NCBI RefSeq assembly: GCF_013409595.1
Contig: NZ_JACCBD010000001.1
Coordinates: 2,418,001-2,482,000, forward strand
Origin: Leucobacter aridicollis
GTDB taxonomy: Bacteria; Actinomycetota; Actinomycetes; Actinomycetales; Microbacteriaceae
Reading direction: 5' to 3'
DNA length: 64,000 nucleotides
Shown: positions 44,739-53,384 of the stretch, in pieces
Layout: every line of letters starts with the position of its first letter
Position numbering within the stretch: the stretch's first letter is position 1
Translations under genes and position numbers: made by a program
The notes under the pieces: generated by a model
Databases searched by the model: none
Seen by the model: only the letters and a program-made list of their open reading frames with translations
What the model was told of the DNA's origin: nothing

Positions 44739-45749
44739 GTGAGCCGCACACGACACCCAGTCATGTGGACCGCCATCGTCGGGACACTCGCGCTCGGCGT
44801 ATCCGCACTGCTCTCCCTCATGCTTGGCATCGTACGCCTCAGCCCTGGCGAGACCCTCACCGCCCTCTTCGCTCCCGGCGACGCCGAGATGCAGGCGGCG
44901 ACAGTGGTCTGGTCGATCAGGCTCCCCCGCATCGCCGTCGCGGCACTCGTCGGAGCCGCGCTCGCGGTCGTCGGAACGGTCATGCAGGCGATTCTGCGCA
45001 ATCCCCTCGCCGAGCCCGGCATCACCGGCGTCTCAGCGGGCGCGGCGGTCGGCGCCGTCGCCGGCATCACGCTCGGATTCTCGGGCACCCACCAGTGGGG
45101 AGTGCCCGTCGCAGCCTTCGCCGGCGCCGCGATCGTCGCACTGATCCTGCTCGGCGTTCTCCGCAGTCGCCGCGACCTCGGCCCGGGCACCATCATCCTC
45201 GTCGGCGTCTCGATCAGCGCGCTCGCGGGCGCCCTCATCAACGTCCTCATCGCGAACGCGACAGACGACTCGCTCGTGCGAAGCGCGATGTTCTGGCTCG
45301 CAGGCGACCTTGAGCTGCGAAGCTGGGATCACGTGGGGCTCGCTGTTGGACCGATCCTGATCGGCCTCGCCTACCTCGCGACGCGGGTCCGCGCGCTCGA
45401 CGCGCTCTCGCTCGGCGAGGAGATCGCCGCGACCTCCGGCGTCAACGTCACCCGGGAGCGCACCGTGCTCCTGCTCGTCGCGGCGCTCGTCACCGGAGCC
45501 GCGGTCGCCGTGAGCGGAATCATCAGCTTCGTGGGTCTCGTCGTGCCGCACTTCCTGCGCCTGCTCGTCGGGGCCTCGCACGCGCGGCTCCTGCCACTTG
45601 CAGCGCTCGGCGGCGCGCTCTTCCTCATCGCCGCCGACACCGTCGCGCGCACGGCGTTCGGTGCGGTCGTCGTGCAGACCGGTGTCGTCGCGGCACTCGT
45701 CGGCGCACCGGTGTTCCTCGCCCTGCTGCTCAGAAAGAGCCGCGCATGA
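44739..45749 (+). CDS. FecCD-family iron/heme ABC permease
   Basis: A 336-residue permease with nine to ten helices and the usual run VGTVMQAILRNPLAEPGITG near residue 85, plus SFVGLVVPHFLRLLVGASHA near 265. GTG 44739 has GGAG 5 nt before it. As the only permease of this cluster it should form a homodimer. Overlaps the ATPase gene by 4 bp. The neighbour hemH/hemQ suggests heme or ferric siderophore as substrate. Confidence 0.93.
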   Translation: MSRTRHPVMWTAIVGTLALGVSALLSLMLGIVRLSPGETLTALFAPGDAEMQAATVVWSIRLPRIAVAALVGAALAVVGTVMQAILRNPLAEPGITGVSAGAAVGAVAGITLGFSGTHQWGVPVAAFAGAAIVALILLGVLRSRRDLGPGTIILVGVSISALAGALINVLIANATDDSLVRSAMFWLAGDLELRSWDHVGLAVGPILIGLAYLATRVRALDALSLGEEIAATSGVNVTRERTVLLLVAALVTGAAVAVSGIISFVGLVVPHFLRLLVGASHARLLPLAALGGALFLIAADTVARTAFGAVVVQTGVVAALVGAPVFLALLLRKSRA

Positions 45750-46519
45750 TCCCGGCGCCAGACGACCTGCGACCCCTCGAGCTCACCGAGTTTGGGGCGA
45801 TCCGCGGCAGCGTCGCGCTGAGCGACCCGCTCTCGCTACGACTCGAGCCCGGCACCGTGCTCGGCATCGTCGGCCCGAACGGCGTCGGAAAGTCATCCCT
45901 GCTCGCCGCAATCGCGCACTCCGGCGTCGCGAGCTACGGCCGGGCGGCGTTCGGCGATGAGGATCTCGGTGGGCTCCGCGCTAAGCGCCGCGCGCAGGTC
46001 GTGTCGCTCATGGCTCAGGATCACGGGGCGCCAGGCGAGCTGCGCGTCAGCGAACTCGTCGGCGTTGGCGCCTGGGCGTCGGGCCGAGCGCACCCCGCAG
46101 AAGCTGTGGCGGCCGCCATCGCGCGCGCCGGCGTCTCGCACCTCGCCGACCGCCGCTACGGGACGCTGTCGGGCGGCCAGCGCCAGCTCGCGCAGCTCGC
46201 GCGCGTGCTCGCGCAGAACACCCCCATCGTGATCATGGACGAACCGACGAGCGCGCTCGACCTCGCGCACCAACGCGCGGTCGAGCAGATGATGCGCGGC
46301 CTCGGGAACCAGGGGCGCATCGTGATCGCCGCAATCCACGACCTCAGCCTCGCGCTCAACGCATGCACCCGGGTGCTCCTCCTCGACCCCGGCGGGGCCT
46401 CGCACAGCGGCCCGCCGCAGGACGTGCTCGGGCCCGACAGGGTGTTCGCAGCCTACGGCGTGCGCACCACGATCCACACCACACCGCAGGGCCGCCGCAT
46501 CCTCGCGGCGGATGACTAG
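45746..46519 (+). CDS. Iron/heme ABC transporter ATP-binding protein
   Basis: A 257-residue FecE/HmuV-type ATPase: Walker A GIVGPNGVGKSS near residue 43, signature LSGGQRQLAQLARVLA, Walker [15 protein letters not shown] and switch His AAIHDLSLAL. ATGA overlap with the permease. Ends 36 bp before the binding-protein gene. Confidence 0.94.
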   Translation: MIPAPDDLRPLELTEFGAIRGSVALSDPLSLRLEPGTVLGIVGPNGVGKSSLLAAIAHSGVASYGRAAFGDEDLGGLRAKRRAQVVSLMAQDHGAPGELRVSELVGVGAWASGRAHPAEAVAAAIARAGVSHLADRRYGTLSGGQRQLAQLARVLAQNTPIVIMDEPTSALDLAHQRAVEQMMRGLGNQGRIVIAAIHDLSLALNACTRVLLLDPGGASHSGPPQDVLGPDRVFAAYGVRTTIHTTPQGRRILAADD

Positions 46520-46555
46520 TCGCGGAGCGCCAGGCGCCCCTTGCGAAAGGAAGAC

Positions 46556-47578
46556 ATGAAGACCACCCGAACCCTCACCGCGATCGCGGCGATCACGCTC
46601 TCGGCACTCGCGCTCAGCGGGTGCGCTGCCGGTGCGCCAGCCGACACGGACGGCGCTCCCCAGTCCGAGCAGGCCGCGCAACCCGCACAGGGATTCCCGC
46701 GCACCGTCGAGATCCCGGCAGGCCGTGGGGGCGAGGCGCACAGCCTCACCATCGAGAAGGAGCCGCAGGCGATCGCCGCCCTCGACTACGAAAGCGCCGA
46801 GGTGCTCGCGGAGCTCGGGCTCGCCGACCGGCTGGTCCTCATCCCGGAGGCGGTGCTGAATCCCGCGATCGGCGGCCACGTCGAGGAGCTCGCCGAGGTT
46901 CCCGCCACGTTCCCGGTCGCCATGAATCTCGACACTGAGACTGTCATCTCGGCGGCGCCGGATCTCGTCGTGATGAGCCCCAGGCACGGTGCCGAGTCAT
47001 CGATCGGCGCGGTGCTCGAGCAGGCAGGACTGCCGACGCTGCAGCTCCCCGATCCCTGGACTGGCCCGAGCATCCTTGCGAAGAACATCGACCTCATCGG
47101 GCAGACGACCGGCACGGAGGACACCGCCGCCGCCCTCGTCACGACGATCGAAGACGGGCTCGCGCAGGGCGCGGCGAAGGTTGCCGGGTCCGACGCGAAG
47201 GATGCCCCGCGCGTGCTCGTGCTCACCAACCAGGCCGGCCGGCCGTTCGCGACCGCCGGCGACGCCTTCCCGCTCCACCTCCTCGACCTCGCCGGAGCCG
47301 CGAGCGTGTCCGACGAGCTCGGGATGGAGACGACGGGGCCGATCAGCGCCGAGCAGATTGTCGAGGCGAAGCCAGACGGCATCGTGCTGATCGACATGAA
47401 CGGCACCGGGGATCGCATGTACGCGGAGCTGCTCGCGAACCCAGCCGTCGCAACGGTCCCGGCCGCTGCGGACGACAAGCTCATGCGCGTCACCGGCCGG
47501 GAGGTGCAGGCGATGGGCCTCAACTCGACCGTCGGCGGGCTTGAAACGCTCACGGACTGGGTGGCAACGCTCGGCTAA
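46556..47578 (+). CDS. Iron/heme ABC transporter substrate-binding lipoprotein
   Basis: A 340-residue class III binding protein with signal peptide and lipobox LALSGCA (Cys about residue 22). ALDYESAEVLAELGLADRLV and DLVVMSPRHGAESSIGAVLE are normal for FecB/HmuT proteins. ATG 46556 has AAAGGAAG upstream; TTG 46541 is less likely. Heme and siderophore binders cannot be told apart from the sequence alone. Confidence 0.92.
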   Translation: MKTTRTLTAIAAITLSALALSGCAAGAPADTDGAPQSEQAAQPAQGFPRTVEIPAGRGGEAHSLTIEKEPQAIAALDYESAEVLAELGLADRLVLIPEAVLNPAIGGHVEELAEVPATFPVAMNLDTETVISAAPDLVVMSPRHGAESSIGAVLEQAGLPTLQLPDPWTGPSILAKNIDLIGQTTGTEDTAAALVTTIEDGLAQGAAKVAGSDAKDAPRVLVLTNQAGRPFATAGDAFPLHLLDLAGAASVSDELGMETTGPISAEQIVEAKPDGIVLIDMNGTGDRMYAELLANPAVATVPAAADDKLMRVTGREVQAMGLNSTVGGLETLTDWVATLG

Positions 47579-47639
47579 CCCGGAAGATACCTGAGCGCGT
47601 GCCGCCCCCGATGTGGCGCGCGCTCGATACACTCAGAGC

Positions 47640-48437
47640 ATGTCCTCCACACAGCTCGGTTCGCACAAGGTGCGCGAGGCTCATGAATTCCTCCGTTCGC
47701 GCATCAGCACGGGTGAATGGCCAATCGGCCAGCTCATCCCGAAAGAGCCCGAACTTATGGACCTCATTGGCGTGGGCCGCTCCACCGTGCGCGAGGCCGT
47801 GCGCTCGCTCACGACACTCGGAATGCTCGAGCCGGTGCCTGGCGTCGGAACGTTCGTCCGCGCGCGCACCCCAGTGAGCTCGCTGCTCACCGAGTTCTTG
47901 ATCGAGCAGGATCTCGAAGAGGTGCTCATCTACCGCCGCTCGCTCGAGATCGAGGCGGCGCAGACCGCGGCGGTGAAGCGCAGCGACGCGCAGCTCGCAG
48001 CGCTGCGCGCAAGCTACGAGCGCAGCCTGGCGTTTGACGAGGCCCCCGAGGGCGCCGCCATGAACCCGGCGAACTGCGAGCGCTGCAACGACATCACCCG
48101 CCCCGACTCGTTTCACCGCCTGATTGTCGAGGCCAGCGGCAGCAAGCTGTTGCTCGACCTGTACACGGGCGTAATGACCGTGCTCGGCAGGGCCGTGGCT
48201 CGCGGCGTGGTGTTCCTCGGCATCTCGTCCGACACGATGCATCTCGACCACGGTGCGCTGCTCAAGGCGATTGAGGAGCGTGACGTTCGCGACGCTGCGC
48301 ACACCATGGCGCTGCACGCGGACCGCGATCTCGGGGTGCACGCGGACATGCTCGACCTCAGCCCGAACACCGAGCGCGCAGAGAGCCTCATTGGGGCAGG
48401 CTACGATCCGCAGGGCCTCGCCACCGAAACCCCCTAG
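47640..48437 (+). CDS. GntR-family regulator, FadR/LldR subgroup
   Basis: A 265-residue regulator with winged helix GQLIPKEPELMDLIGVGRST and VREAVRSLTTLGMLEPVPGV, then a helical FCD ligand domain with the metal-binding pattern (DSFHRLIVEASGS, DHGALLKAIEERD). Such proteins often sense hydroxy- or keto-acids. ATG 47640 is 6 nt after TACACT (47628-47633), so leaderless. It is convergent with the operon ending in an alpha-hydroxyacid oxidase, a plausible target. Confidence 0.9.
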   Translation: MSSTQLGSHKVREAHEFLRSRISTGEWPIGQLIPKEPELMDLIGVGRSTVREAVRSLTTLGMLEPVPGVGTFVRARTPVSSLLTEFLIEQDLEEVLIYRRSLEIEAAQTAAVKRSDAQLAALRASYERSLAFDEAPEGAAMNPANCERCNDITRPDSFHRLIVEASGSKLLLDLYTGVMTVLGRAVARGVVFLGISSDTMHLDHGALLKAIEERDVRDAAHTMALHADRDLGVHADMLDLSPNTERAESLIGAGYDPQGLATETP

Positions 48438-48784
48438 TCGGCTCCTTGCCGCGGCTTGGGTGGGGCGGTTGCGCCGGCCCTTCTGCCACTCTCTGCCGGC
48501 CCTCAGCCACCCGCCGCCAGCTCTCAGCCACCCGCCGCCAGCCCTCAGCCACCCGCCGCAACACCTGGGATCTGCAGCATCAATGCCCGAACCGCGCCCG
48601 GACGGCATAACTATTGCAGGTCACAGGTGTACGCGCTGAAGCAACCGGCCACCGAAGCTGCGTCCGGCCACACACAACCAAACAGCTAGGAAGCGCCCGG
48701 CAGTACACGCTGAGGCCGCCAGAGTCAGCCAGACAGAACAGGAAGGGGCTGCCAGGCGACGCCCGGCAGCCCCAACTCTGAGCC
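48438..48784. repeat. Intergenic gap with 21-bp tandem repeat
   Basis: The 347-bp gap between two convergent genes has three direct copies of a 21-bp unit starting CTCAGCCACCCGCCGCCAG at 48502, 48523 and 48544, with a degenerate copy before. The unit is a multiple of three, so it gives false repetitive reading frames on both strands. No gene is supported. A terminator lies at its right end. Confidence 0.75.
48745..48773 (-). terminator. Terminator of the oxidase/ABC operon
   Basis: GGGGCTGCC (48745-48753) and GGCAGCCCC (48765-48773) with an inner GGC/GCC pair form a strong hairpin 12 nt after the oxidase stop. On the minus strand it is followed by TTCCTGTTCTG, a moderately U-rich tail. Confidence 0.7.
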
Positions 48785-50032
48785 CTATGCGCGGAGCGTG
48801 ACCCGCCCGCGCATCTCCTGCACTGTATCGACGCCGGTCAGCTGCATCGTTCGCACGGCCTCGGAGCGCATGATCTCGAACATCCTGTCGACACCGCGCT
48901 CTCCCCCGGCCATGAGCCCGTAGAGGTAGGCGCGACCGACCATGCACGCGTCGGCGCCCAACCCGACGGCCGCAAGCACGTCAGCGCCCGACAGGATGCC
49001 GGTGTCGAGAAAGATTTGCGCCCGACCGTTGACCGCCTCGGCTACGCGCGGCAACAGTTCGAGCGGAGTTGGCGCCCGGTCGAGCTGGCGGCCGCCGTGG
49101 TTAGAGACCACGACCGCGTCGACGCCGAGCTCGACGACTCGCTTCGCGTCTTCGACGGACTGGATGCCCTTCACAACGAGAGAGCCCTCCCACTCGTCGC
49201 GCAGCCACTGCACGTCGTCGAGGCTGAGGCTCGGGTCGAACATCTTGCCGACGAGCTCGGCCACGGTGCCATCGAACGACTTCAGGCTCGCGAACTCGAT
49301 CGGCTCGGTCGTGAGGATATTCGCCCACCAGTTCGGGTACAGGGCGAAGTCCACGAAGGTCTTCACGCTCAGCGACGGCGGGATCGTCAGGCCGTTGCGG
49401 GTGTCGCGCAGTCGGTTCCCTGCGACTGGGGTGTCGACAGTCAAGACGAGGGTGTCGTACCCGGCGGCGCGCACCTGGTCGATGAGCTGCTTGGTCGCTG
49501 CGCGATCCTTCCAGAGGTACAGCTGGAACCAATTGTCGCCGCTCGGCACGGCCGCCTGCAGGTCGCCTGGCGCGGTGGTTCCCATCGTCGAGAGGGTGTA
49601 CGGCACCCCGGCCCCGGCAGCGGCCCGCGCGACCGCGATCTCACCTTCGTGCTGCATCATCCGGGTGAAGCCGGTCGGCGCGAGAATGAGCGGAAAGCTC
49701 GCCTCCTTGCCGAGGATCGTCGTCCTCGTGTCGACGTTCGCAACGTCGTGGAGCACGCGCGGCTCGAACTCAACGCGCGAGAACGCGTCGCGGGCCCGCC
49801 AGATCGACAGCTCTCCCTCGGCCGCGCCGTGCACGTAGTAGAACACTGACTTGGGGGTGCGCCTGCGCGCCGCCTCGGCGAGATCCTTTACGGTGAGGGC
49901 CTTCTGCAGCCGCCGCTCGACCGGATCCAACTCGGGCTTCTTGAAGCCGAGAAACGGTGAGACCTCGCTCCATTTCGGGAGCTTCCGCCTGATCTTTCGT
50001 GTTCCGAGGGAGTCGCCGCGCTCGGTCGTCAC
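48785..50032 (-). CDS. FMN-dependent alpha-hydroxyacid oxidase/dehydrogenase (LldD-like)
   Basis: A 415-residue member of the glycolate oxidase / L-lactate dehydrogenase family. The N-terminal lead is about 40 residues longer than E. coli LldD. FYYVHGAAEGE, ILAPTGFTRMMQHEGE and VVVSNHGGRQLDRAPTPLE (active-site His and Arg) are intact. In the FMN-phosphate region the usual D(S/G)GIR is DTGILSG, with Leu in place of Arg, an odd change. It overlaps the livF-type gene by 4 bp, so it is translated with a branched-chain-type importer, implying that the transported compound or its product is a 2-hydroxy acid. Confidence 0.9.
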   Translation of the reverse strand: MTTERGDSLGTRKIRRKLPKWSEVSPFLGFKKPELDPVERRLQKALTVKDLAEAARRRTPKSVFYYVHGAAEGELSIWRARDAFSRVEFEPRVLHDVANVDTRTTILGKEASFPLILAPTGFTRMMQHEGEIAVARAAAGAGVPYTLSTMGTTAPGDLQAAVPSGDNWFQLYLWKDRAATKQLIDQVRAAGYDTLVLTVDTPVAGNRLRDTRNGLTIPPSLSVKTFVDFALYPNWWANILTTEPIEFASLKSFDGTVAELVGKMFDPSLSLDDVQWLRDEWEGSLVVKGIQSVEDAKRVVELGVDAVVVSNHGGRQLDRAPTPLELLPRVAEAVNGRAQIFLDTGILSGADVLAAVGLGADACMVGRAYLYGLMAGGERGVDRMFEIMRSEAVRTMQLTGVDTVQEMRGRVTLRA

Positions 50033-50754
50033 TTGTCTCCTCCACCAGTTCCCAGGTATGCCTGGATGATTCCGTCGTCTGCGAGAAGCTCGGCGCCCGT
50101 GCCGGAGCGCACGATCTCGCCATTCTGCAGAATGTGCCCCTCGTCCGCTGCCTGCAGCGCGCGGCGGGCGTTCTGCTCGACGAGCACGACGGTGGTGCCG
50201 CCGGCGCGGATCTCCTCGATGACCTTGAACACCTCGTCGACGATCTTCGGCGCGAGGCCCATCGACGGCTCGTCCATGAAGATCACCCGCGGTTCGGCGA
50301 GCATCGCCCGCCCGATCGCAAGCATCTGCTGCTCGCCGCCGGACAAGGATCCGGCGGGCAGCTGCCGCCGCTCGCCGAGCACGGGGAACCGCTCGTAGAT
50401 GCCGTCGATTGCGGCCGCGGCACCGCCGCGCAGCTTCCGGGCTCCGAGCTGCAGGTTCTCGCCGATGGTCAGCGTGCTGAGCACCTGGCGCCCTTCGGGA
50501 ACCTGCACGAGGCCCCGGCCCACGAGCTTGTGCGCGCCGGTCTTCGTGATGTCCTGTCCCTCGAAGAGCACCGTGCCGCTCGCGGGCTTCACGATCCCCG
50601 AGATCGCGTTGATGATCGACGACTTGCCCGCGCCGTTCGCCCCAACGAGCGTGACGAGCGACCCCGCCTGGACGTCGAACGAGACGCCGCGGACGGCCTC
50701 GACCTTGCCATAGGTCACCTTGAGGTCGGTGACGCGAAGAATTGGCTCTGCCAT
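50029..50754 (-). CDS. livF: Branched-chain/hydroxy-acid ABC transporter ATP-binding protein LivF
   Basis: A 241-residue LivF: Walker A LVGANGAGKSS near residue 40, Q-loop LVQVPEGRQVLSTLTI, signature LSGGEQQMLAIGRAML and Walker B VIFMDEPSMGLAP. ATG 50754 is used; the frame runs further upstream without signal inside the next gene's 3' end. It lies 2 bp after the LivM-LivG fusion gene and overlaps the oxidase gene. Confidence 0.95.
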   Translation of the reverse strand: MAEPILRVTDLKVTYGKVEAVRGVSFDVQAGSLVTLVGANGAGKSSIINAISGIVKPASGTVLFEGQDITKTGAHKLVGRGLVQVPEGRQVLSTLTIGENLQLGARKLRGGAAAAIDGIYERFPVLGERRQLPAGSLSGGEQQMLAIGRAMLAEPRVIFMDEPSMGLAPKIVDEVFKVIEEIRAGGTTVVLVEQNARRALQAADEGHILQNGEIVRSGTGAELLADDGIIQAYLGTGGGDK

Positions 50755-50756
50755 GG

Positions 50757-52475
50757 TTAGGCCTTCCCGCTTGTCGAATCGGCGCCGGGAGCTGGCTCCG
50801 CGTCGGCGTCCTGCACGGCGCCGAGGTACGCCTCGATGACGCGTTCGTCTGCCTCGATCTCGGCCGGCGTACCGCTCGCGAGGAGCTGACCGAAGTTCAG
50901 CACCGCAATGTGGTCGCACGTGCCGAGCACCATGCCGACGTTGTGCTCGATGAAGATGATTGTCAGCCCGTCGTTCGCGAGCGACCTGATGAGCTCCGAC
51001 AGCGCCTCAGCCTCGACGTGGTTCATACCGGCGGCTGGCTCGTCGAGGATCAGGATCGACGGGTCGGCCGCGAGCGCGCGGGCGATCTCGAGCCGACGCT
51101 GGTCACCGTACGAGAGGCCCTTCGCCTCGACGTTCGCCTTGTCAACGAGACCGACCCGGTCGAGGCAGCGTGCCGCCTGCGCGAGCGCCGCGCGCTCGTC
51201 GCGGCGCGCCGACGGGAGCCAGATGAGGCGCCGCAGGAATGTCGGCTTCGCGACGAGGTGGGTGCCGATGAGCACGTTCTCGAGCGCGGTGAGCCTGTTG
51301 AAGAGCTTCGAATGCTGGAAGGTGCGCGTGACGCCCGCCGCAGCGATCTTATGGACCGGAGTGCGCCCGACCTCGACGCCGAGCACGGTCGCCGACCCGC
51401 TCGACGGCGGGATGAGCCCGCTAATCATGTTGACGAGCGTGGTCTTGCCGGCGCCGTTCGGGCCGATCAGACCGACAACGTCGCCGCTCCGGATCGTCAG
51501 GTCGACGCCCTGCACCGCGTGCACGCCGCCGTATTCCTTCGCGAGCGCGTCGAGCTGCACGACGACCTCGCCCTTGGCGGGGTGCGAGCGCATCGCCGCC
51601 GGAGCGGCTCCAGCGGCGGTGAGTGCCGCGACGTCGATCTTCTGCTTGCGGCGCGGGACCAGGCTCGCGATGCCGCCCGGCAGGTACAGGATCACGATGA
51701 GCAGCAGCAGGCCAGAGATGAACGGGCGCAGCCAGCCCGCCTCGATGCCGACGGCGCGCTGCAGCTCGGGCAGCATCGTCTGGAACCCGCTGCCGAGGAT
51801 CGGGCCGAAGAAGTTCGTCGAGCCACCGACAACCGCGGTGACGAGCCCGTCGATCGCGGTCGAGAAGCTGAAGTCCTCCGGCGCGATGATGCGCATGAAG
51901 TACGCCCACAGCACTCCGTAGAGGCCCGCGATGGCACCGGCCGACACGAATGCCGCGAGGCGGTGGCGGCCGACGTCGATCCCGATGGAGCGAGCGGCGA
52001 GCTCGTCCTCACGGATCGCCTCGAGCGCGCGACCGTAGCGCGAGCGCCCCTGGCGCCAGAACCAGTACGCGACGACAACGAGCAGCGCCCAGGCGAGCTC
52101 CGGGCTGACGATCTTCGGCACCGACATGCCCTGAGCGCCGCCGGTCCAGGACTGGTTCAGGATGAAGATACGGATGCCCTCGGCGAACCCGAGCGTCGCG
52201 ATCGCGAGGAACACGCCGCGCAGTCGCATCGTGGGGAGGCCGAGGATCACGGCGGCGAGCGACCCGACGACCATACCGATCAGGATCGCGATGATGAGCG
52301 TCGGCACCGGGCCCCAGGAGGCTGGGGTGGGGGCAAGCGTGGCCGCGACGAACGCGGCAATACCGGCGAAGCCCGCCTGGCCGAGGCTGAGCTGGCCGGC
52401 GACGAGCACCGCGTAGAACGAGTACGCGAAGATGCCGTTGAGGGCGATGAAGACGAGAACGGATTCGGTAAACAT
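50757..52475 (-). CDS. LivM-LivG fusion: permease plus ATPase in one polypeptide
   Basis: A 572-residue fusion. Residues 1-290 are a LivM-type permease with about eight helices (GQLSLGQAGFAGIAAFVAAT, REDELAARSIGIDVGRHRLA); residues about 305-560 are a LivG-type ATPase with Walker A GLIGPNGAGKTT near 334, signature SYGDQRRLEIARALA and Walker B ILILDEPAAGMNHVE. The link is basic and Ala-rich (PRRKQKIDVAALTAAG). No frameshift is seen at the join. Such fusions occur in the HAAT family but separate genes are the rule. Confidence 0.93.
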   Translation of the reverse strand: MFTESVLVFIALNGIFAYSFYAVLVAGQLSLGQAGFAGIAAFVAATLAPTPASWGPVPTLIIAILIGMVVGSLAAVILGLPTMRLRGVFLAIATLGFAEGIRIFILNQSWTGGAQGMSVPKIVSPELAWALLVVVAYWFWRQGRSRYGRALEAIREDELAARSIGIDVGRHRLAAFVSAGAIAGLYGVLWAYFMRIIAPEDFSFSTAIDGLVTAVVGGSTNFFGPILGSGFQTMLPELQRAVGIEAGWLRPFISGLLLLIVILYLPGGIASLVPRRKQKIDVAALTAAGAAPAAMRSHPAKGEVVVQLDALAKEYGGVHAVQGVDLTIRSGDVVGLIGPNGAGKTTLVNMISGLIPPSSGSATVLGVEVGRTPVHKIAAAGVTRTFQHSKLFNRLTALENVLIGTHLVAKPTFLRRLIWLPSARRDERAALAQAARCLDRVGLVDKANVEAKGLSYGDQRRLEIARALAADPSILILDEPAAGMNHVEAEALSELIRSLANDGLTIIFIEHNVGMVLGTCDHIAVLNFGQLLASGTPAEIEADERVIEAYLGAVQDADAEPAPGADSTSGKA

Positions 52476-52478
52476 GGG

Positions 52479-53354
52479 TTAGACCTCACGCACCTTCCGC
52501 TTGCCGAAGATGCCCTGCGGCATGAGCAGCAGGATGACGAACAGGAGCGCGAACGCGATGAAGTCGCGCCAGCTCGACCCGATGTACTGGATCGCGAACA
52601 CCTCTGCGATGCCGAGCACGAGCCCGCCGACGAGGGCGCCGGGAAGCGAGCCCATGCCGCCGACGATGATGACGGCGAGGCCCTTCAACTCGATCGCTGT
52701 CCCCATGCCGAGCTGCGCGCTGTTCACGTTGAGCGCGAACAAGACGCCGGCGACCGCGCCGAGCGCGGACGAGATGGAGAACGTCATTGCGGTCACGCGG
52801 TCAACGTTGATGCCGAGCACGCGCGCTGCGGTGGGGTTCTCGGCGACGGCGCGCATCGAGCGGCCGAGCGACGAGCGCTTCACGAGCACGTTGAGCGCGA
52901 TCACGAGGCCGATGCAGATCACCACGATGGCGAGCTGCACGTAGGTGGCGCTTGCGCCGAACAGTTCGACCTTGCCCTCGGGCGCCGTGCCCTCGGGGAA
53001 CCGCCGCGTCTGTGGCCCGAAGAAGGCCTGCAGCACGGCGACGATCATGCCGGCCATCGCAATTGACGCGATCAGGCCGGCAAAGTGGGCGTCGGGCCGG
53101 TTCTTGAGCGGGCGGAAGGCCACCCGCTCAATCACCAGGCCGAGGAGCGCCCCGAACACAAAGACGAGGACGAGGATCACCCAGATCGACAGCTCGAACG
53201 CTTCGGCCAGGCCGATGCCGACGAATGCCGAGGCCGCGAACACTGCTGGGTGTGCCAGGTTCAGGCGGTCAAGAATGCCGAACACCAGGGTGAAACCGAT
53301 GGCGAAGAGCGCATAGATCGAGCCTATAAATAGGCCGTTGAGCAATTGCTGCAT
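52479..53354 (-). CDS. livH: Branched-chain/hydroxy-acid ABC transporter permease LivH
   Basis: A 291-residue LivH-type permease with about eight helices, starting QQLLNGLFIGSIYALFAIGF and including RSMRAVAENPTAARVLGINV, the ATPase-contact loop, and VGGMGSLPGALVGGLVLGIA. It follows the binding-protein gene by 30 bp and precedes the fusion gene by 3 bp. Confidence 0.95.
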   Translation of the reverse strand: MQQLLNGLFIGSIYALFAIGFTLVFGILDRLNLAHPAVFAASAFVGIGLAEAFELSIWVILVLVFVFGALLGLVIERVAFRPLKNRPDAHFAGLIASIAMAGMIVAVLQAFFGPQTRRFPEGTAPEGKVELFGASATYVQLAIVVICIGLVIALNVLVKRSSLGRSMRAVAENPTAARVLGINVDRVTAMTFSISSALGAVAGVLFALNVNSAQLGMGTAIELKGLAVIIVGGMGSLPGALVGGLVLGIAEVFAIQYIGSSWRDFIAFALLFVILLLMPQGIFGKRKVREV

Positions 53355-53384
53355 GGGTGATCCTCGTTCAGGGGTGGTGCCGGG

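Noticed and set aside
48456..48689. Open frame with repeated QPPAAS units, and the opposite frame with WLRAGG repeats
   Set aside because: Both come from the 21-bp tandem repeat, whose length is a multiple of three; no start signal or family.
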